In this document: positions 1 to 7,937 of the stretch, piece by piece
Layout: each line of letters begins with the position of its first letter
Position numbering within the stretch: the first letter of the stretch is position 1
From: a virus
Reading direction: 5' to 3' (one strand)
IMG/VR virus record: IMGVR_UViG_3300033145_002302
Coordinates: 1 to 42,165 of that record
Length of the DNA stretch: 42,165 bases
Position numbers and translations under genes: made by a program
The notes under the pieces: model-generated
What the model saw: only the letters and a program-made list of their open reading frames with translations
What the model was told of the DNA's origin: nothing
The model's database searches: none

Positions 1-114
1 AGATATTCTTGATTCTGAGATATTGTCTCAGATGAGGACTTTTATCAATGATCCTAAAAGGAACCGGCCGCAGGCAGAAAAGGGTAAAAAGGATGATCTT
101 ATTTTTGCGCGCGC
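1..114. repeat. Terminal direct repeat (circle closure), copy 1
   Basis: These 114 bases are identical, base for base, to 42052-42165. The repeat lies inside the terL reading frame, and joining the two copies restores one uninterrupted terminase gene. This is what an assembler produces when it closes a circular or circularly permuted genome, so I read it as an assembly overlap and not a biological terminal repeat. The unit length would be 42,051 bp. Confidence 0.95.
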
Positions 115-241
115 GATAGCCGGAATGGTAAGGCTTTATTATCCATACGTTTCAAGAAGGTCAATTCAGGAAGCAAGAGATAGCTATTTATCTAAACAGA
201 GGCCCAAGGTAAATCAGGGCTATGGTTTTAAAAGAGGATAA
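1..241 (+). CDS. terL: Terminase large subunit, C-terminal end (continues from 40571-42051)
   Basis: This is the 3' part of the packaging motor gene that begins at 40571 and crosses the circle join. The frame enters at base 2 and stops at 239-241. It contains the last acidic motif of the RNase H-like nuclease domain, KKDDLIFARAIA, where the Asp pair would bind catalytic metal, followed by a basic tail. Joined to the 40571 part it gives a 573-residue protein. A TTG within this stretch is not a separate start. The gene ends at the ribosome binding site of the next gene (243), as expected in a tight late operon. Confidence 0.93.
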   Translation, partial: DILDSEILSQMRTFINDPKRNRPQAEKGKKDDLIFARAIAGMVRLYYPYVSRRSIQEARDSYLSKQRPKVNQGYGFKRG

Positions 242-242
242 C

Positions 243-479
243 ATGAGTGATAACGGAGAACCAAAAAAAGAAGTAACTAATGAACCGAAGGTTATTATAA
301 AAATTATTCTTAACCCAGACGGATCCTTTGAAATGAAGTCTGCTTTGCAGCCGCCTATGGTGAATTGGATTTTTGATAGAATAAAACAGGACATTCTAAG
401 CAGGGAAAATGAACCTAAGAAAATTATACAGGCGCCAAGCGGCGGCATAATGAATTTTGCTAGGAGGTTTAAAAAATGA
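243..479 (+). CDS. Small conserved-position phage protein between terL and portal
   Basis: A 78-residue protein of unknown function. I chose the ATG at 243 because AGAGGAT lies just upstream; an in-frame ATG at 222 lies inside terL without a good ribosome binding site. The protein is polar and charged, with a short beta-like stretch (VIIKIILNPDGSF) near residues 15-30, and has no signal peptide or membrane segment. Its stop overlaps the next start in an ATGA junction, so it is translationally coupled in the packaging/head operon. Position suggests a head-assembly role, but nothing in the sequence proves it. Confidence 0.7.
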   Translation: MSDNGEPKKEVTNEPKVIIKIILNPDGSFEMKSALQPPMVNWIFDRIKQDILSRENEPKKIIQAPSGGIMNFARRFKK

Positions 480-826
480 GCGATTTATCTAATATGCACG
501 ATATGGGCGAAGAGAGAGAACAGATGACCGTAGCAGAAGGAGGAAAAGAAACAAAGGAAAAAACAAAACATTATCCGACAACTTATGTTTCATCTGAAAA
601 GATTCCCGAGATAGAAGATTTTGAAGTTGGGGATGAAGTTGAGGTCGTTTCCGTAAATAAAATTATCGGAAAAAACATCCGTGAAAAAGGAGATAAAAAG
701 ACTACCGAGGTGACTCTCGAAATCAAAAAAATGGGAGTTATCTATAAGGGCGATAAAAAGAAACAGAGAGAGATGGGTGTTGATGGAAAAAGATTTAAGG
801 AAATGAAAGAAAAGGGAATGACATAA
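476..826 (+). CDS. Hypothetical charged head-module protein
   Basis: A 116-residue Lys/Glu-rich protein. AGGAGG at 461-466 sits well placed before the ATG, and the start overlaps the previous stop (ATGA). Residues about 40-95 look like a small beta domain (DFEVGDEVEVVSVNKI followed by TTEVTLEIKKMGV), while both ends are low-complexity and charged. Lying directly before the portal gene suggests a role in head or portal assembly, but I do not recognise the family. Confidence 0.7.
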   Translation: MSDLSNMHDMGEEREQMTVAEGGKETKEKTKHYPTTYVSSEKIPEIEDFEVGDEVEVVSVNKIIGKNIREKGDKKTTEVTLEIKKMGVIYKGDKKKQREMGVDGKRFKEMKEKGMT

Positions 827-827
827 T

Positions 828-2846
828 ATGGAAAAAGAAAAAATTGAAGTTGAGATAATAAACAGTAAAAAGATTGTTGAGAAGATTGAGGAGACGCCTT
901 TGTCCGCAACTTCATGGCTCAACCTTAATCTATCCGACGAGAAATTACAGAAGATTGCAGATAATATTCTCAATGAGATTGAGACGATAGAGACGGATAG
1001 AGGCCCTCTGGCAGAAAAGATTAAAGAATATCGTAATCAATACGATCAGATTGTCGAAGAGACCTCCATGCCATTCCCCGGGGCTTTTAATCTATGTGTT
1101 CCTCTTACGCCTAAAAATGTTGACGCGTGTGTTTCTCAGACTGAGGAAGCCTTTGAAGACGTTGATCCGAAATGGACCGTAGAGACTCCTCCTGATAAAA
1201 GCCTTATTCCTGCGAGAGATATGCAGGAGAAAATTTTAGATTATTATTCTGATACCGAAATGGAGGATCTTGAGGCATGGACTAAAATTTATCAGGACGC
1301 TTTTCTTTTGGGGACAGGTTGGTTATGTATGATTTTCAAAAGAGAATATATCAAGGTCAGGGATTTTGTAGAATATACTACAATAGAACAGTTCCGAAAA
1401 GATTATCCCGATGATTATTTAAAATACCCAAAATATCTTGAGGCACTTGCTAAAGGTGAAATGGTCAAACTTGTTGTGGAATATAAACAAGAAGTATGCC
1501 GAAGCCCCAAGCCGGAACATGCCGAGTGGGAAGATATTTATGTTCCTGTAAATACCAATGGTTTAGCAGGTATGCTCAAGGCAAGGCTTGTCGCCCGTTA
1601 TGTTCCTATGCGTTGGGAGGAGATTTATGAGAACGAGGAGAATGGAGATTATAGAAAAGGTGTTTCAGAAAAGCTGAAATATAATTTAGCTAAGGATGGA
1701 TCTTCGACAACAGAGGTTGATCCTACTTATCTTAAGAAAGTTTACGATACATTTGAGGTCATGTATTTCGTTGACATTGATAGCGATGATTTTGAGGAAA
1801 GATGTTTATTTAATATCGAGAAGAGCCATAAGTTAGGATTAAGAGATATTCGTTATCCCTATAATCATAGCAGGCCTTACGCGATTCCGTATTCCATCCA
1901 GAATACACGCAAAGGTATTTATCAACCCGGGTTGGGTGAGAAGTTACAACCGCTTAATATCGCTTTAAACGCGATCCTCAATCATGTCTTAAATTCTTCT
2001 ATGATCGCTAATGCCCTTTCGCTTAAAGTCAGGAGCGGTTCAGATGCGGTAAGGGCTATTTATGAACATCAATGGTACCCGGGCTCCATTTTAGAATTAA
2101 TGAATTTAGATGATGTCCAGCAGTTTACATTTAACACACCAAATTTAAGTTCTCTTATAAACCTCTTCGTACTTGTCGAAAGATTCGGACAGGATGTTTC
2201 AGGTTTAGTTAATTATCTTTTAGGCCAGGAAAGCGAAGAGGACCCGCAAGCGCCGGCGTCAAAGACGATCGCTTTAATGAGGAAGTCTGAAATAAAGCTT
2301 CGGCGTTATATTAAAAATTTAAAGCGTTCAAACAATGAAGCTGGCTATCAGGCATTAAGGCTGATTTATCAGTATATTCCGAAAAAGAGGATAGCAAAGA
2401 TTCTCGGAATGGAAGAAGAAACAGTTACGGAATTATTCCAGACGCCTCTTAAGGCTATAACACAAAGTTCAGGCTTTGCCATAGAGAAGATGTTTGAGAA
2501 AAGAGATAATATGGGGATGGTTCAAGGACTTTTTAAAGAACCTCTCGTTGCTAGAGATCCAAAACGCAGGGCAAGAGCATGGAGAGTTATCGCTAAAGAT
2601 TATGGATCTAACTGGGATAAGAAAATAGATCTTATTTTACCGACGGAACAGGAAATAACCGCGGAGGAAGAAAAGAAGAAAAAGGAAATTCAGGATAAAA
2701 AATCTTCTGTTGTAAAACAAACGGCCCAGAAAGTGTTAGAAGAGGGCGGCTCAGAAGAAGAGGCGCGAGAGGCAGGCTTAAAAGCAGGGAGAAATTTTGA
2801 TACCATGCTTGCGCAACAGGAACAGGAAACAAAGGAGAAAGAATGA
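828..2846 (+). CDS. Portal protein
   Basis: At 672 residues this matches the size of podoviral (P22-like) portal proteins, which form the dodecameric ring at one capsid vertex through which TerL pumps DNA. Sequence support: an N-terminal helical region, a clip/stem-like middle with the phrase PFPGAFNLCVPLTPKNVDACV near residues 83-103, a conserved-looking segment around YQPGLGEKLQPLNIALNAILNHV, and a long Glu/Lys coiled tail (residues about 610-672) that could enter the head as a barrel. It lies two small genes after terL, the usual position. There is no strong Shine-Dalgarno (AAGGGA only), and translation is probably coupled to the stop two bases upstream. The call rests on size, order and sequence style. 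Confidence 0.85.
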   Translation: MEKEKIEVEIINSKKIVEKIEETPLSATSWLNLNLSDEKLQKIADNILNEIETIETDRGPLAEKIKEYRNQYDQIVEETSMPFPGAFNLCVPLTPKNVDACVSQTEEAFEDVDPKWTVETPPDKSLIPARDMQEKILDYYSDTEMEDLEAWTKIYQDAFLLGTGWLCMIFKREYIKVRDFVEYTTIEQFRKDYPDDYLKYPKYLEALAKGEMVKLVVEYKQEVCRSPKPEHAEWEDIYVPVNTNGLAGMLKARLVARYVPMRWEEIYENEENGDYRKGVSEKLKYNLAKDGSSTTEVDPTYLKKVYDTFEVMYFVDIDSDDFEERCLFNIEKSHKLGLRDIRYPYNHSRPYAIPYSIQNTRKGIYQPGLGEKLQPLNIALNAILNHVLNSSMIANALSLKVRSGSDAVRAIYEHQWYPGSILELMNLDDVQQFTFNTPNLSSLINLFVLVERFGQDVSGLVNYLLGQESEEDPQAPASKTIALMRKSEIKLRRYIKNLKRSNNEAGYQALRLIYQYIPKKRIAKILGMEEETVTELFQTPLKAITQSSGFAIEKMFEKRDNMGMVQGLFKEPLVARDPKRRARAWRVIAKDYGSNWDKKIDLILPTEQEITAEEEKKKKEIQDKKSSVVKQTAQKVLEEGGSEEEAREAGLKAGRNFDTMLAQQEQETKEKE

Positions 2847-3196
2847 TACCAGATTTAGGAAAAATTCTCAAAGGCTATAGTCCTTTCAAGAAATTAACTG
2901 AAGAAGAAAAATCATCCTTTAAAGAAATGGAGCAATCCGTTAAAAAGGATATTAAGGAATTTTCCAAACTTGCCAAAGAGCTTTATGATGATAACCGATA
3001 TAAAAAATTAAAAATTGAATTTAAAAGGATATATGAGCAGAATTTGAAACTTATTATATTTTTTGACTGTGATGATCCAAATAAATATCTTATGAAAATG
3101 CGAGGATACCAGATACAGTTAAGGACTCTAAAGAGCATTTTTGATACGCCAGAGGGATTCATAAAATCAGATGAGGCATTAGAAAAGAAAAAATAA
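2843..3196 (+). CDS. Hypothetical helical protein after portal
   Basis: A 117-residue, Lys/Glu-rich, largely alpha-helical protein with no membrane segment or recognised motif. AAGGAG precedes the start, which overlaps the portal stop (ATGA), so the two are coupled. The following 40 bases lead into a strong terminator (3238-3276), making this the last gene of the terL-portal block. A head-completion or portal-associated role is possible by position only. Confidence 0.7.
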   Translation: MIPDLGKILKGYSPFKKLTEEEKSSFKEMEQSVKKDIKEFSKLAKELYDDNRYKKLKIEFKRIYEQNLKLIIFFDCDDPNKYLMKMRGYQIQLRTLKSIFDTPEGFIKSDEALEKKK

Positions 3197-3237
3197 ACCT
3201 TTAGCCCGATCAGCTTTAGGTACCCAATATGTAATAG

Positions 3238-3276
3238 AAGCCTTGTTCCTACCGGTAGGGGGAATAAGGCTTTTTT
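3238..3276 (+). terminator. Rho-independent terminator after the portal block
   Basis: A 12-bp stem (AAGCCTTGTTCC with GGAATAAGGCTT, one G-U pair) encloses an inner palindrome CTACCGGTAG and runs directly into TTTTTT. With the terminator at 6274-6305 it brackets the capsid block. Confidence 0.9.
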
Positions 3277-3294
3277 ATTGGGATGAAAGGAAAA

Positions 3295-3477
3295 ATGTTA
3301 ATAAGAACAAATACAAGAAAAGATATTGTCAGGCGGCAGAAGATGATTATTAACCATGTGGATAGAAAGTCCAGGACCCATGATGGGACATCGCCTGTCA
3401 TGAGATCCGTCATGAAAGATTATGAAAAAGTCTGTAGGGACGGCAAGTTACTTAAAAGCAGAGCTGTCTTAAGATAG
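3295..3477 (+). CDS. Small basic hypothetical protein
   Basis: A 60-residue, strongly basic protein (many Arg/Lys, pI clearly high). I chose the ATG at 3295, which has AAAGGA just upstream; an in-frame ATG at 3283 sits in the terminator tail with no ribosome binding site. It lies between the portal-block terminator and the scaffold gene. A nucleic-acid-binding or head-internal role would fit the charge, but no family is recognised. Confidence 0.55.
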   Translation: MLIRTNTRKDIVRRQKMIINHVDRKSRTHDGTSPVMRSVMKDYEKVCRDGKLLKSRAVLR

Positions 3478-3556
3478 ATTTCTCGGGTCCTGTTTACCCG
3501 TTAATAAACAGATGGTTCGTGCGTACCAATTAAACGCGGCGTAAAAGGAGGAAAAG
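3478..3556 (+). promoter_or_regulatory. Leader of the scaffold-capsid genes with two exclusive hairpins
   Basis: The leader before the scaffold gene contains CTGTTTA (3490-3496) complementary to TAAACAG (3505-3511). An alternative CGGGT/ACCCG hairpin (3484-3488 with 3496-3500) uses the same central bases. The two cannot form at once. AAAAGGAGG follows at about 3543-3551. This may be a translation control element or mRNA stabiliser for the capsid genes; it is a weak structural observation only. Confidence 0.3.
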
Positions 3557-4363
3557 ATGTTGACACAGCAAGAATGGGATGTTTTATCACCAGAAGAACA
3601 GACAAAAAGGCAGTCTGAAAAGCCAGCCTCTCCGGCTCCGGAGGTAAAAGAGGATGTCGTTATTATTGATGGCAAACCAAGACCGCTTAAGAATTATTTG
3701 TCTGAGATTACCAGGAAAGTAACCGAGGATGTTAGGCGTGATTTAACTCCTGCGTCTCCTCAACCTGCGGTAGAGAAAGCAACTTCGACGGATTTTACAA
3801 AACAGATTTTGCTTGATGCTGAAAGGGAGATGGAAGAAACGGGTCAGGTTGTTCCTGTTAATACTATTCTGCGCTTGATAAGTCAAGGATCTCAATATCA
3901 TATAAGAGAAGCGATGGGATCTTCAAAATCAGCTCAAAAGATGGTTAAAGAAGTCAGGAAAGAGCTGAAGAGTCAGTATAAAGACTTTGGAGAATACGAG
4001 GATGAGTTCGATGAAATCGTTGACAATATCGAACCAAAATTTGTTACCAAAGATGGCTTGAAGATTGTATTTGATTCTCTTCGTGGTAAGAGACTTGACG
4101 TTATTATCAAGAAGAAAGAAGAAGCAGCGACAAAAAAAGCAGAAGAGGAAAGAAGGATAATTGGTGATACATCCGAAGGAACTGCTGCGGCATCTAAACC
4201 AAAAAGTGTGAAGTTAACAGAAGAACAAGCAAAAGAAATGAAGGATATGGGCTTTGAAACAGAAGAGGACTATTTGGGACGTCTTGAAAAGAAACGCGCC
4301 GTCGCGAAAAAACAAGGCGCGAAGAATGTCCCTGAGACCATAGCCGAAAGGTTTGTTTTTTAA
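3557..4363 (+). CDS. Scaffolding protein (probable)
   Basis: A 268-residue, highly charged, predicted coiled-coil/helical protein: a Pro/Ala-rich N-terminal region, a DVVIIDGKPRPLKNYL segment near residues 35-50, a helical centre, and a Lys/Glu-rich stretch near residues 195-250. AAAAGGAGGAAAAG precedes the start. Tailed phages commonly place the scaffold just before the major capsid gene, and composition and length fit a scaffold that fills the prohead and leaves before DNA entry. No protease motif is visible. The call is based on composition and order. Confidence 0.7.
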   Translation: MLTQQEWDVLSPEEQTKRQSEKPASPAPEVKEDVVIIDGKPRPLKNYLSEITRKVTEDVRRDLTPASPQPAVEKATSTDFTKQILLDAEREMEETGQVVPVNTILRLISQGSQYHIREAMGSSKSAQKMVKEVRKELKSQYKDFGEYEDEFDEIVDNIEPKFVTKDGLKIVFDSLRGKRLDVIIKKKEEAATKKAEEERRIIGDTSEGTAAASKPKSVKLTEEQAKEMKDMGFETEEDYLGRLEKKRAVAKKQGAKNVPETIAERFVF

Positions 4364-4378
4364 AAACAGGAGGAACGA

Positions 4379-4855
4379 ATGGGTCAAGTCGTGAAATACG
4401 GACAGGTAGCAGGCCCAATAGTTGATGTAGAGCTTCCTATAGCCGCAAGTGAAGTTTTCAATCATTTAAGCGGGAATTTTGTTTATATTGACAGTAATAA
4501 TAGAATTGCCTTATGCCCGGCCGGAACCACGAACATTATAGGTTGGGCTTTTACCGGTGATTTTACAGCTTCGTCAACTGCTGGTCAGACGAAGGTTCCT
4601 GTCAATGTAGCAAAAGGCGCTATCTATGAGATTCGTTTAGATGCTGTGCAAACAGAGGCAGCATTGAAAGGCATGGTTGGAGAAACTTGTGATTTAATTA
4701 TTGTAAGTGAAATCCAATATGCTGATTTAGACGCATCTACGGATGATGTTTTGGAAATTATGGGTTATAGGTACTATGGTTCAGCTTTGGGAGAACAGAC
4801 TGTCTTGGTAAGGTTATATGAACCCAATATTACAGCCAAAGGTGGAGTAGTCTAA
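4379..4855 (+). CDS. Head decoration or stabilisation protein (probable)
   Basis: A 158-residue, beta-rich, Gly/Ala/Thr-rich protein with no signal peptide, preceded by AGGAGG and lying between the scaffold and major capsid genes. This is the usual place of capsid decoration proteins (lambda gpD position), and the composition (repeated short beta strands such as GNFVYIDSNNRIALCPAG) fits such a role. It is an inference from position and composition; a head-fibre role is possible too. Confidence 0.6.
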   Translation: MGQVVKYGQVAGPIVDVELPIAASEVFNHLSGNFVYIDSNNRIALCPAGTTNIIGWAFTGDFTASSTAGQTKVPVNVAKGAIYEIRLDAVQTEAALKGMVGETCDLIIVSEIQYADLDASTDDVLEIMGYRYYGSALGEQTVLVRLYEPNITAKGGVV

Positions 4856-4870
4856 AAGGAGGATTAACAA

Positions 4871-5851
4871 ATGCCTAACACTAGAGCTAATTTTGTAAAA
4901 GGTATGGTTAATGACGCCTACGACTACGCTATTGAGAAATACAATGAAAAACCAGTTGTATTTCCTGAACTCTTTGAAGTGGATAATTCTGAAGGTGCGT
5001 ATGAAGAATATACCACTGTCATAGGGCCGGGAAAGCTCAATAAGACCGCTGAAGGTGTAACCATACCAAGAACCACAGCAATAGAAGGCTTTACCGTTTA
5101 TTGCGCCAATTTCAAGTTTCCTGTTGAATTGCCTATTACCAATGAGGCAATTGATGATAACAGGAAGATCAAGAACTTCTTGAAAACTTGGTCTCAAGGT
5201 TTAGGTGAAGCGGCAAGAATGTCACAGGAAGATGAACACGCCGATATTTTTAATTATGGTGGTTTTACCGCAGGACACGACACCTTTTTAAATGATATTC
5301 CAGGTGGAGTTCTGACTACTTCCTATGGTAATCTTTGCTATGATTCAAAACCTTTCTTTACTGCAACCGGGAGTAATAGAACCGCAAAGCACGGCGGCAC
5401 TTATTATAACGGTGTCGCGACTCTTCCGTTGAATGAAACAAATATCCAAGCTCTCTTTAAACTCATCACAGTTACCAATGCTTTTGATGAAGCAGGCAAA
5501 AGAGTAGATATTATGCCAGACGTTCTTGTTTGTCAGTATGGTTCAGATAATTGGTTTACTGCAAAGAGGATTCTGGAAAGTGCCGCATCTGTTAGTGGCG
5601 CTCATTCAGGTATTCAGAACGTATGGAAGAGTAATTTAAGGTTAGTTGGTTGGTCTGCTTTAATAGATACGGATTTTTGGGCGGTTGGAGTTGCGAAAAA
5701 GGGTCTGAGGTCTTTGGGACGTTTACCTTTGACCATTGATTATTATGAAGATAAGTCTATTGATAGTCAGGTTGTCAGAGCAAAGATTCGTTTTGGCCGA
5801 GCCGTTGATAATTTCCGTTTCTGGGCAGGTGCTAACTATAGCACATCATAA
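4871..5851 (+). CDS. Major capsid protein (HK97-fold expected)
   Basis: A 326-residue protein downstream of the scaffold and decoration genes with a strong AAAAGGAGG ribosome binding site. Layout fits HK97-fold capsid proteins: a helical N-arm (residues 1-40), an extended-loop-like segment around EGFTVYCANFKFPVELPITNEA, a P-domain spine-helix region (IKNFLKTWSQGLGEAARMSQEDEHADIF, near residues 98-125), and a final beta-rich A-domain with LRLVGWSALIDTDFWAVGVAKKGL near residues 255-280. It ends just before a short gene and a strong terminator, consistent with a highly expressed capsid block. Confidence 0.85.
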   Translation: MPNTRANFVKGMVNDAYDYAIEKYNEKPVVFPELFEVDNSEGAYEEYTTVIGPGKLNKTAEGVTIPRTTAIEGFTVYCANFKFPVELPITNEAIDDNRKIKNFLKTWSQGLGEAARMSQEDEHADIFNYGGFTAGHDTFLNDIPGGVLTTSYGNLCYDSKPFFTATGSNRTAKHGGTYYNGVATLPLNETNIQALFKLITVTNAFDEAGKRVDIMPDVLVCQYGSDNWFTAKRILESAASVSGAHSGIQNVWKSNLRLVGWSALIDTDFWAVGVAKKGLRSLGRLPLTIDYYEDKSIDSQVVRAKIRFGRAVDNFRFWAGANYSTS

Positions 5852-5876
5852 ACCATAATCATAAGGAGAGAATGAT

Positions 5877-6257
5877 ATGTTTAAAAAAATAAGTATTCTC
5901 ACTTTTATGGTTATGATTGTGTTGTGCATGACCATGAAAGTATTCGCAATAGAACAGTTTAACCTTGACCAAAGAGTCCAGATGGCTGTGGTTACAAACA
6001 CAGAATCCACAGTTGTTTCAGAAATTACGGTACATAATAGGATACTCGGATACAGATTCGTCGATTCTATTGGCGGAAAAATATTTGTATTCGATACCGC
6101 TACGTCGGAAAGCACCGACAGTAATACAATCATAGTTGATGGTTGTAGAGCTGGAGATAGCACAGGTGATTGGTTTGCGTATCCGTACCAAGTTTCATCT
6201 GGAATAATCACGGTCAATGTTGGTGGAACTGGTGAGTTAATCATCTATTACGAATAG
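5877..6257 (+). CDS. Signal-peptide-bearing protein in the capsid block
   Basis: A 126-residue protein. Residues 1-24 form a good Sec signal peptide: basic n-region MFKK, hydrophobic core ILTFMVMIVLCMTM, and a VFA cleavage site before IEQFN. AAGGAG at 5863-5868 places the start at the signal peptide and not downstream. The mature part is beta-rich with many Thr/Ser/Gly (GGKIFVFDTATSESTDS), like small virion or fibre-associated proteins. It is the last gene before the terminator at 6274. Export of a protein encoded directly after the capsid gene is unexpected. I do not recognise the family. Confidence 0.75.
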   Translation: MFKKISILTFMVMIVLCMTMKVFAIEQFNLDQRVQMAVVTNTESTVVSEITVHNRILGYRFVDSIGGKIFVFDTATSESTDSNTIIVDGCRAGDSTGDWFAYPYQVSSGIITVNVGGTGELIIYYE

Positions 6258-6273
6258 GAAATAGAGGTGAGTT

Positions 6274-6305
6274 AAAAAAAGGGCAGGTTTGCCCCTGCCC
6301 TTTTT
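6274..6305 (+). terminator. Strong rho-independent terminator after the capsid block
   Basis: GGGCAGG (6281-6287) pairs with CCTGCCC (6294-6300) around a six-base loop. The stem is extended by A-U pairs and followed by TTTTT. The A-tract on the left would also let it work leftward. Confidence 0.93.
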
Positions 6306-6335
6306 CGGCATTATTATTTTATTATAAGGATTGAA

Positions 6336-6542
6336 ATGGGCATAGGATTTAAACCTACGATTGGAATTTGTGACAAATGCGGGACAGAGAAAAGTTATTT
6401 GTTTGAATATAGATCAGATTATTGGATATGTAAAGCCAATGAATGCTTCCAGGAAGAAGTTGAACGTGATTCAGGAAGGCATGTAAGAAAAAATGATAAA
6501 CTAGAAGATTATCGTAAACTTGTCGCTGGGACTGGAGGGTGA
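6336..6542 (+). CDS. Small zinc-ribbon-like protein
   Basis: A 68-residue protein with ICDKCG (Cys13 and Cys16 region) and WICKANEC further on, giving four cysteines in two CxxC/CxxxxC pairs that could hold one zinc. AAGGA precedes the ATG. Function unknown. It is one of about nine small Cys-pair proteins in this genome. Confidence 0.6.
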   Translation: MGIGFKPTIGICDKCGTEKSYLFEYRSDYWICKANECFQEEVERDSGRHVRKNDKLEDYRKLVAGTGG

Positions 6543-6544
6543 GA

Positions 6545-6766
6545 ATGAAAAGAAGAAAAAAGAAAGAAATAGTCAAGAAAGATGAAAAACCTGTTGTTGA
6601 ATCATCAAAGCCTTTTGAGACCACAGATTTTCAAATGGCTGTGAAATTAAGTAATATGGGATTTACAATTTCAGAAGCAAGGTCTCCTTTTGCAGAAAGA
6701 AAATGTAAACTTTATGTATTTGTGGAAAGTGAACAAGCGGTTAAGGAGGTGCTAAATGGCGGGTAA
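6545..6766 (+). CDS. Small hypothetical protein with Lys-rich N-terminus
   Basis: A 73-residue protein. GGAGG at 6534-6538 favours the ATG at 6545 over the in-frame GTG at 6539, which overlaps the previous stop. Residues 1-20 are almost all Lys, Arg and Glu. The remainder (KLSNMGFTISEARSPFAERK, then KLYVFVESEQAVKEVL) looks like a small alpha/beta fold. Its end overlaps the next gene. Function unknown. Confidence 0.55.
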   Translation: MKRRKKKEIVKKDEKPVVESSKPFETTDFQMAVKLSNMGFTISEARSPFAERKCKLYVFVESEQAVKEVLNGG

Positions 6767-7046
6767 CATTTTAACAACTAATCCTCTATATTTTGATACG
6801 GTAGGGTCTACTTCGGAAGTTGCTAGGGGTGTTTGGATTACGGCTATTGTTTGGGATAGCGGTTCTTCGGGAGCCGTAGACGATGGTGTTGTTTTACATG
6901 ACGCCTCAGGTGGAAATGTAGTATTTCAAGCGGAATTAGCAGTTGCGAAAGATACTATTATTTTTACTCCAGCTAAAGCGATACATGCCAAGGGCCTTTA
7001 TCTTACAACAATGGGCCATGGGACTTTATTGGTTTATTTAGCTTAA
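6756..7046 (+). CDS. Small beta-rich virion protein (probable)
   Basis: A 96-residue protein with a strong TAAGGAGGT ribosome binding site inside the end of the previous gene. It is built of short hydrophobic beta stretches and Gly/Ser turns (GVWITAIVWDSGSSGAVDD; GLYLTTMGHGTLLVYL) with no charged coil and no signal peptide, as in small phage structural proteins. Lying between the capsid and adaptor genes suggests a head decoration or connector part. No family recognised. Confidence 0.6.
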   Translation: MAGNILTTNPLYFDTVGSTSEVARGVWITAIVWDSGSSGAVDDGVVLHDASGGNVVFQAELAVAKDTIIFTPAKAIHAKGLYLTTMGHGTLLVYLA

Positions 7047-7050
7047 AGCC

Positions 7051-7347
7051 ATGATTGTAAAATACAAAAAAACCGAAACTGCTTCAGGTAGTGCTATAAG
7101 TTTTAATACTGATGATTTGCGTGGGGTATGCTATCGTATTTTTGTAAAGCCCACGACATCATCGACGACTTATGACATTACCATTACTGACGATAACAGC
7201 CTTATAATTTATTCAAAAAAAGGGATTCGTGGAACGCTTAATGATACGACAATTCAGACTATAAAAGGCATCCATACGGTTGCCTGCGCTAATGTTTCAA
7301 AAAATGAAGCGTTCAAATTCCAAATTGAATACGAGGAGATGGCTTGA
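7051..7347 (+). CDS. Small beta-rich virion protein (probable)
   Basis: A 98-residue protein with predicted beta strands throughout (CYRIFVKPTTSSTTYDITI; FKFQIEYEEMA). It starts five bases after the previous stop without a clear ribosome binding site of its own, so translation is probably coupled. Similar in size and style to the preceding gene, and perhaps its partner. Function unknown. Confidence 0.55.
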   Translation: MIVKYKKTETASGSAISFNTDDLRGVCYRIFVKPTTSSTTYDITITDDNSLIIYSKKGIRGTLNDTTIQTIKGIHTVACANVSKNEAFKFQIEYEEMA

Positions 7348-7937
7348 TGTTCTTTAGAAAAATTGTTGATAAGATTATTGATTTTGAAGTCGAGAGGCGT
7401 AAAAAAGAGGTTGAACAACGCCTTGAGATAGAAAAAGATAAACTTTGGATGGAATTGGCTACCAAACGACAGGAAGTCTATGTCTTAACAACAGAGCTTG
7501 AGACTCAAATCAAAGGAATAGAAAAGACGCGCCAGAAGGCCGAGGAAGAACAGAAAGGTCTTTGGGAACGTCTTGATATTCTAAAAGATAATCTTAATGC
7601 TAATGGTGTGATGAATAGGTTGTGGGAATGCGCTTATTCAAAGGCGATAGATGCGGTCTGGAGTATTTTAAAAAAAGAAACCATTCATTTAACTGAATTA
7701 GCTAATGAAGATGGACAAAACAAGGCCAAAGAAGAAGCCAATAAGCAATATGAAAAGAAATTAGACGACATCATCAAAAAAGATATGAGCTTAATCAATA
7801 TCCCTCTTTTATACAAATTGAAAGAAGAATCACGCCAACAATATTTAATTTTTCAGCGTTCAAAAGATAATGAAAAAGTTCAATATTTTAAAGGACAGAT
7901 TGATTTAATTGCGGAGATTCTTAATGAAAAGAAATAA
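7347..7937 (+). CDS. Coiled-coil protein in the head-tail module
   Basis: A 196-residue protein dominated by a long charged coiled coil (residues about 12-85, heptad-rich Glu/Lys/Leu), followed by a helical domain with Trp residues near 95-110. GAGGAG precedes the ATG at 7347, which overlaps the previous stop (an upstream TTG is possible). It has no signal peptide. In this position it could be a scaffold-like or tail-assembly chaperone-like protein; the role is not shown by the sequence. Confidence 0.6.
   Translation: MFFRKIVDKIIDFEVERRKKEVEQRLEIEKDKLWMELATKRQEVYVLTTELETQIKGIEKTRQKAEEEQKGLWERLDILKDNLNANGVMNRLWECAYSKAIDAVWSILKKETIHLTELANEDGQNKAKEEANKQYEKKLDDIIKKDMSLINIPLLYKLKEESRQQYLIFQRSKDNEKVQYFKGQIDLIAEILNEKK

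Noticed and set aside
1-114. Terminal 114-base repeat as a true phage terminal repeat
   Set aside because: The repeat lies inside terL and closes the gene perfectly in frame, which points to assembly of a circular or permuted genome and not to a packaged terminal redundancy.
590-973. Minus-strand frame of 127 residues opposite the head genes
   Set aside because: Ser/Phe-rich antisense of Lys/Glu codons with no ribosome binding site; a shadow.
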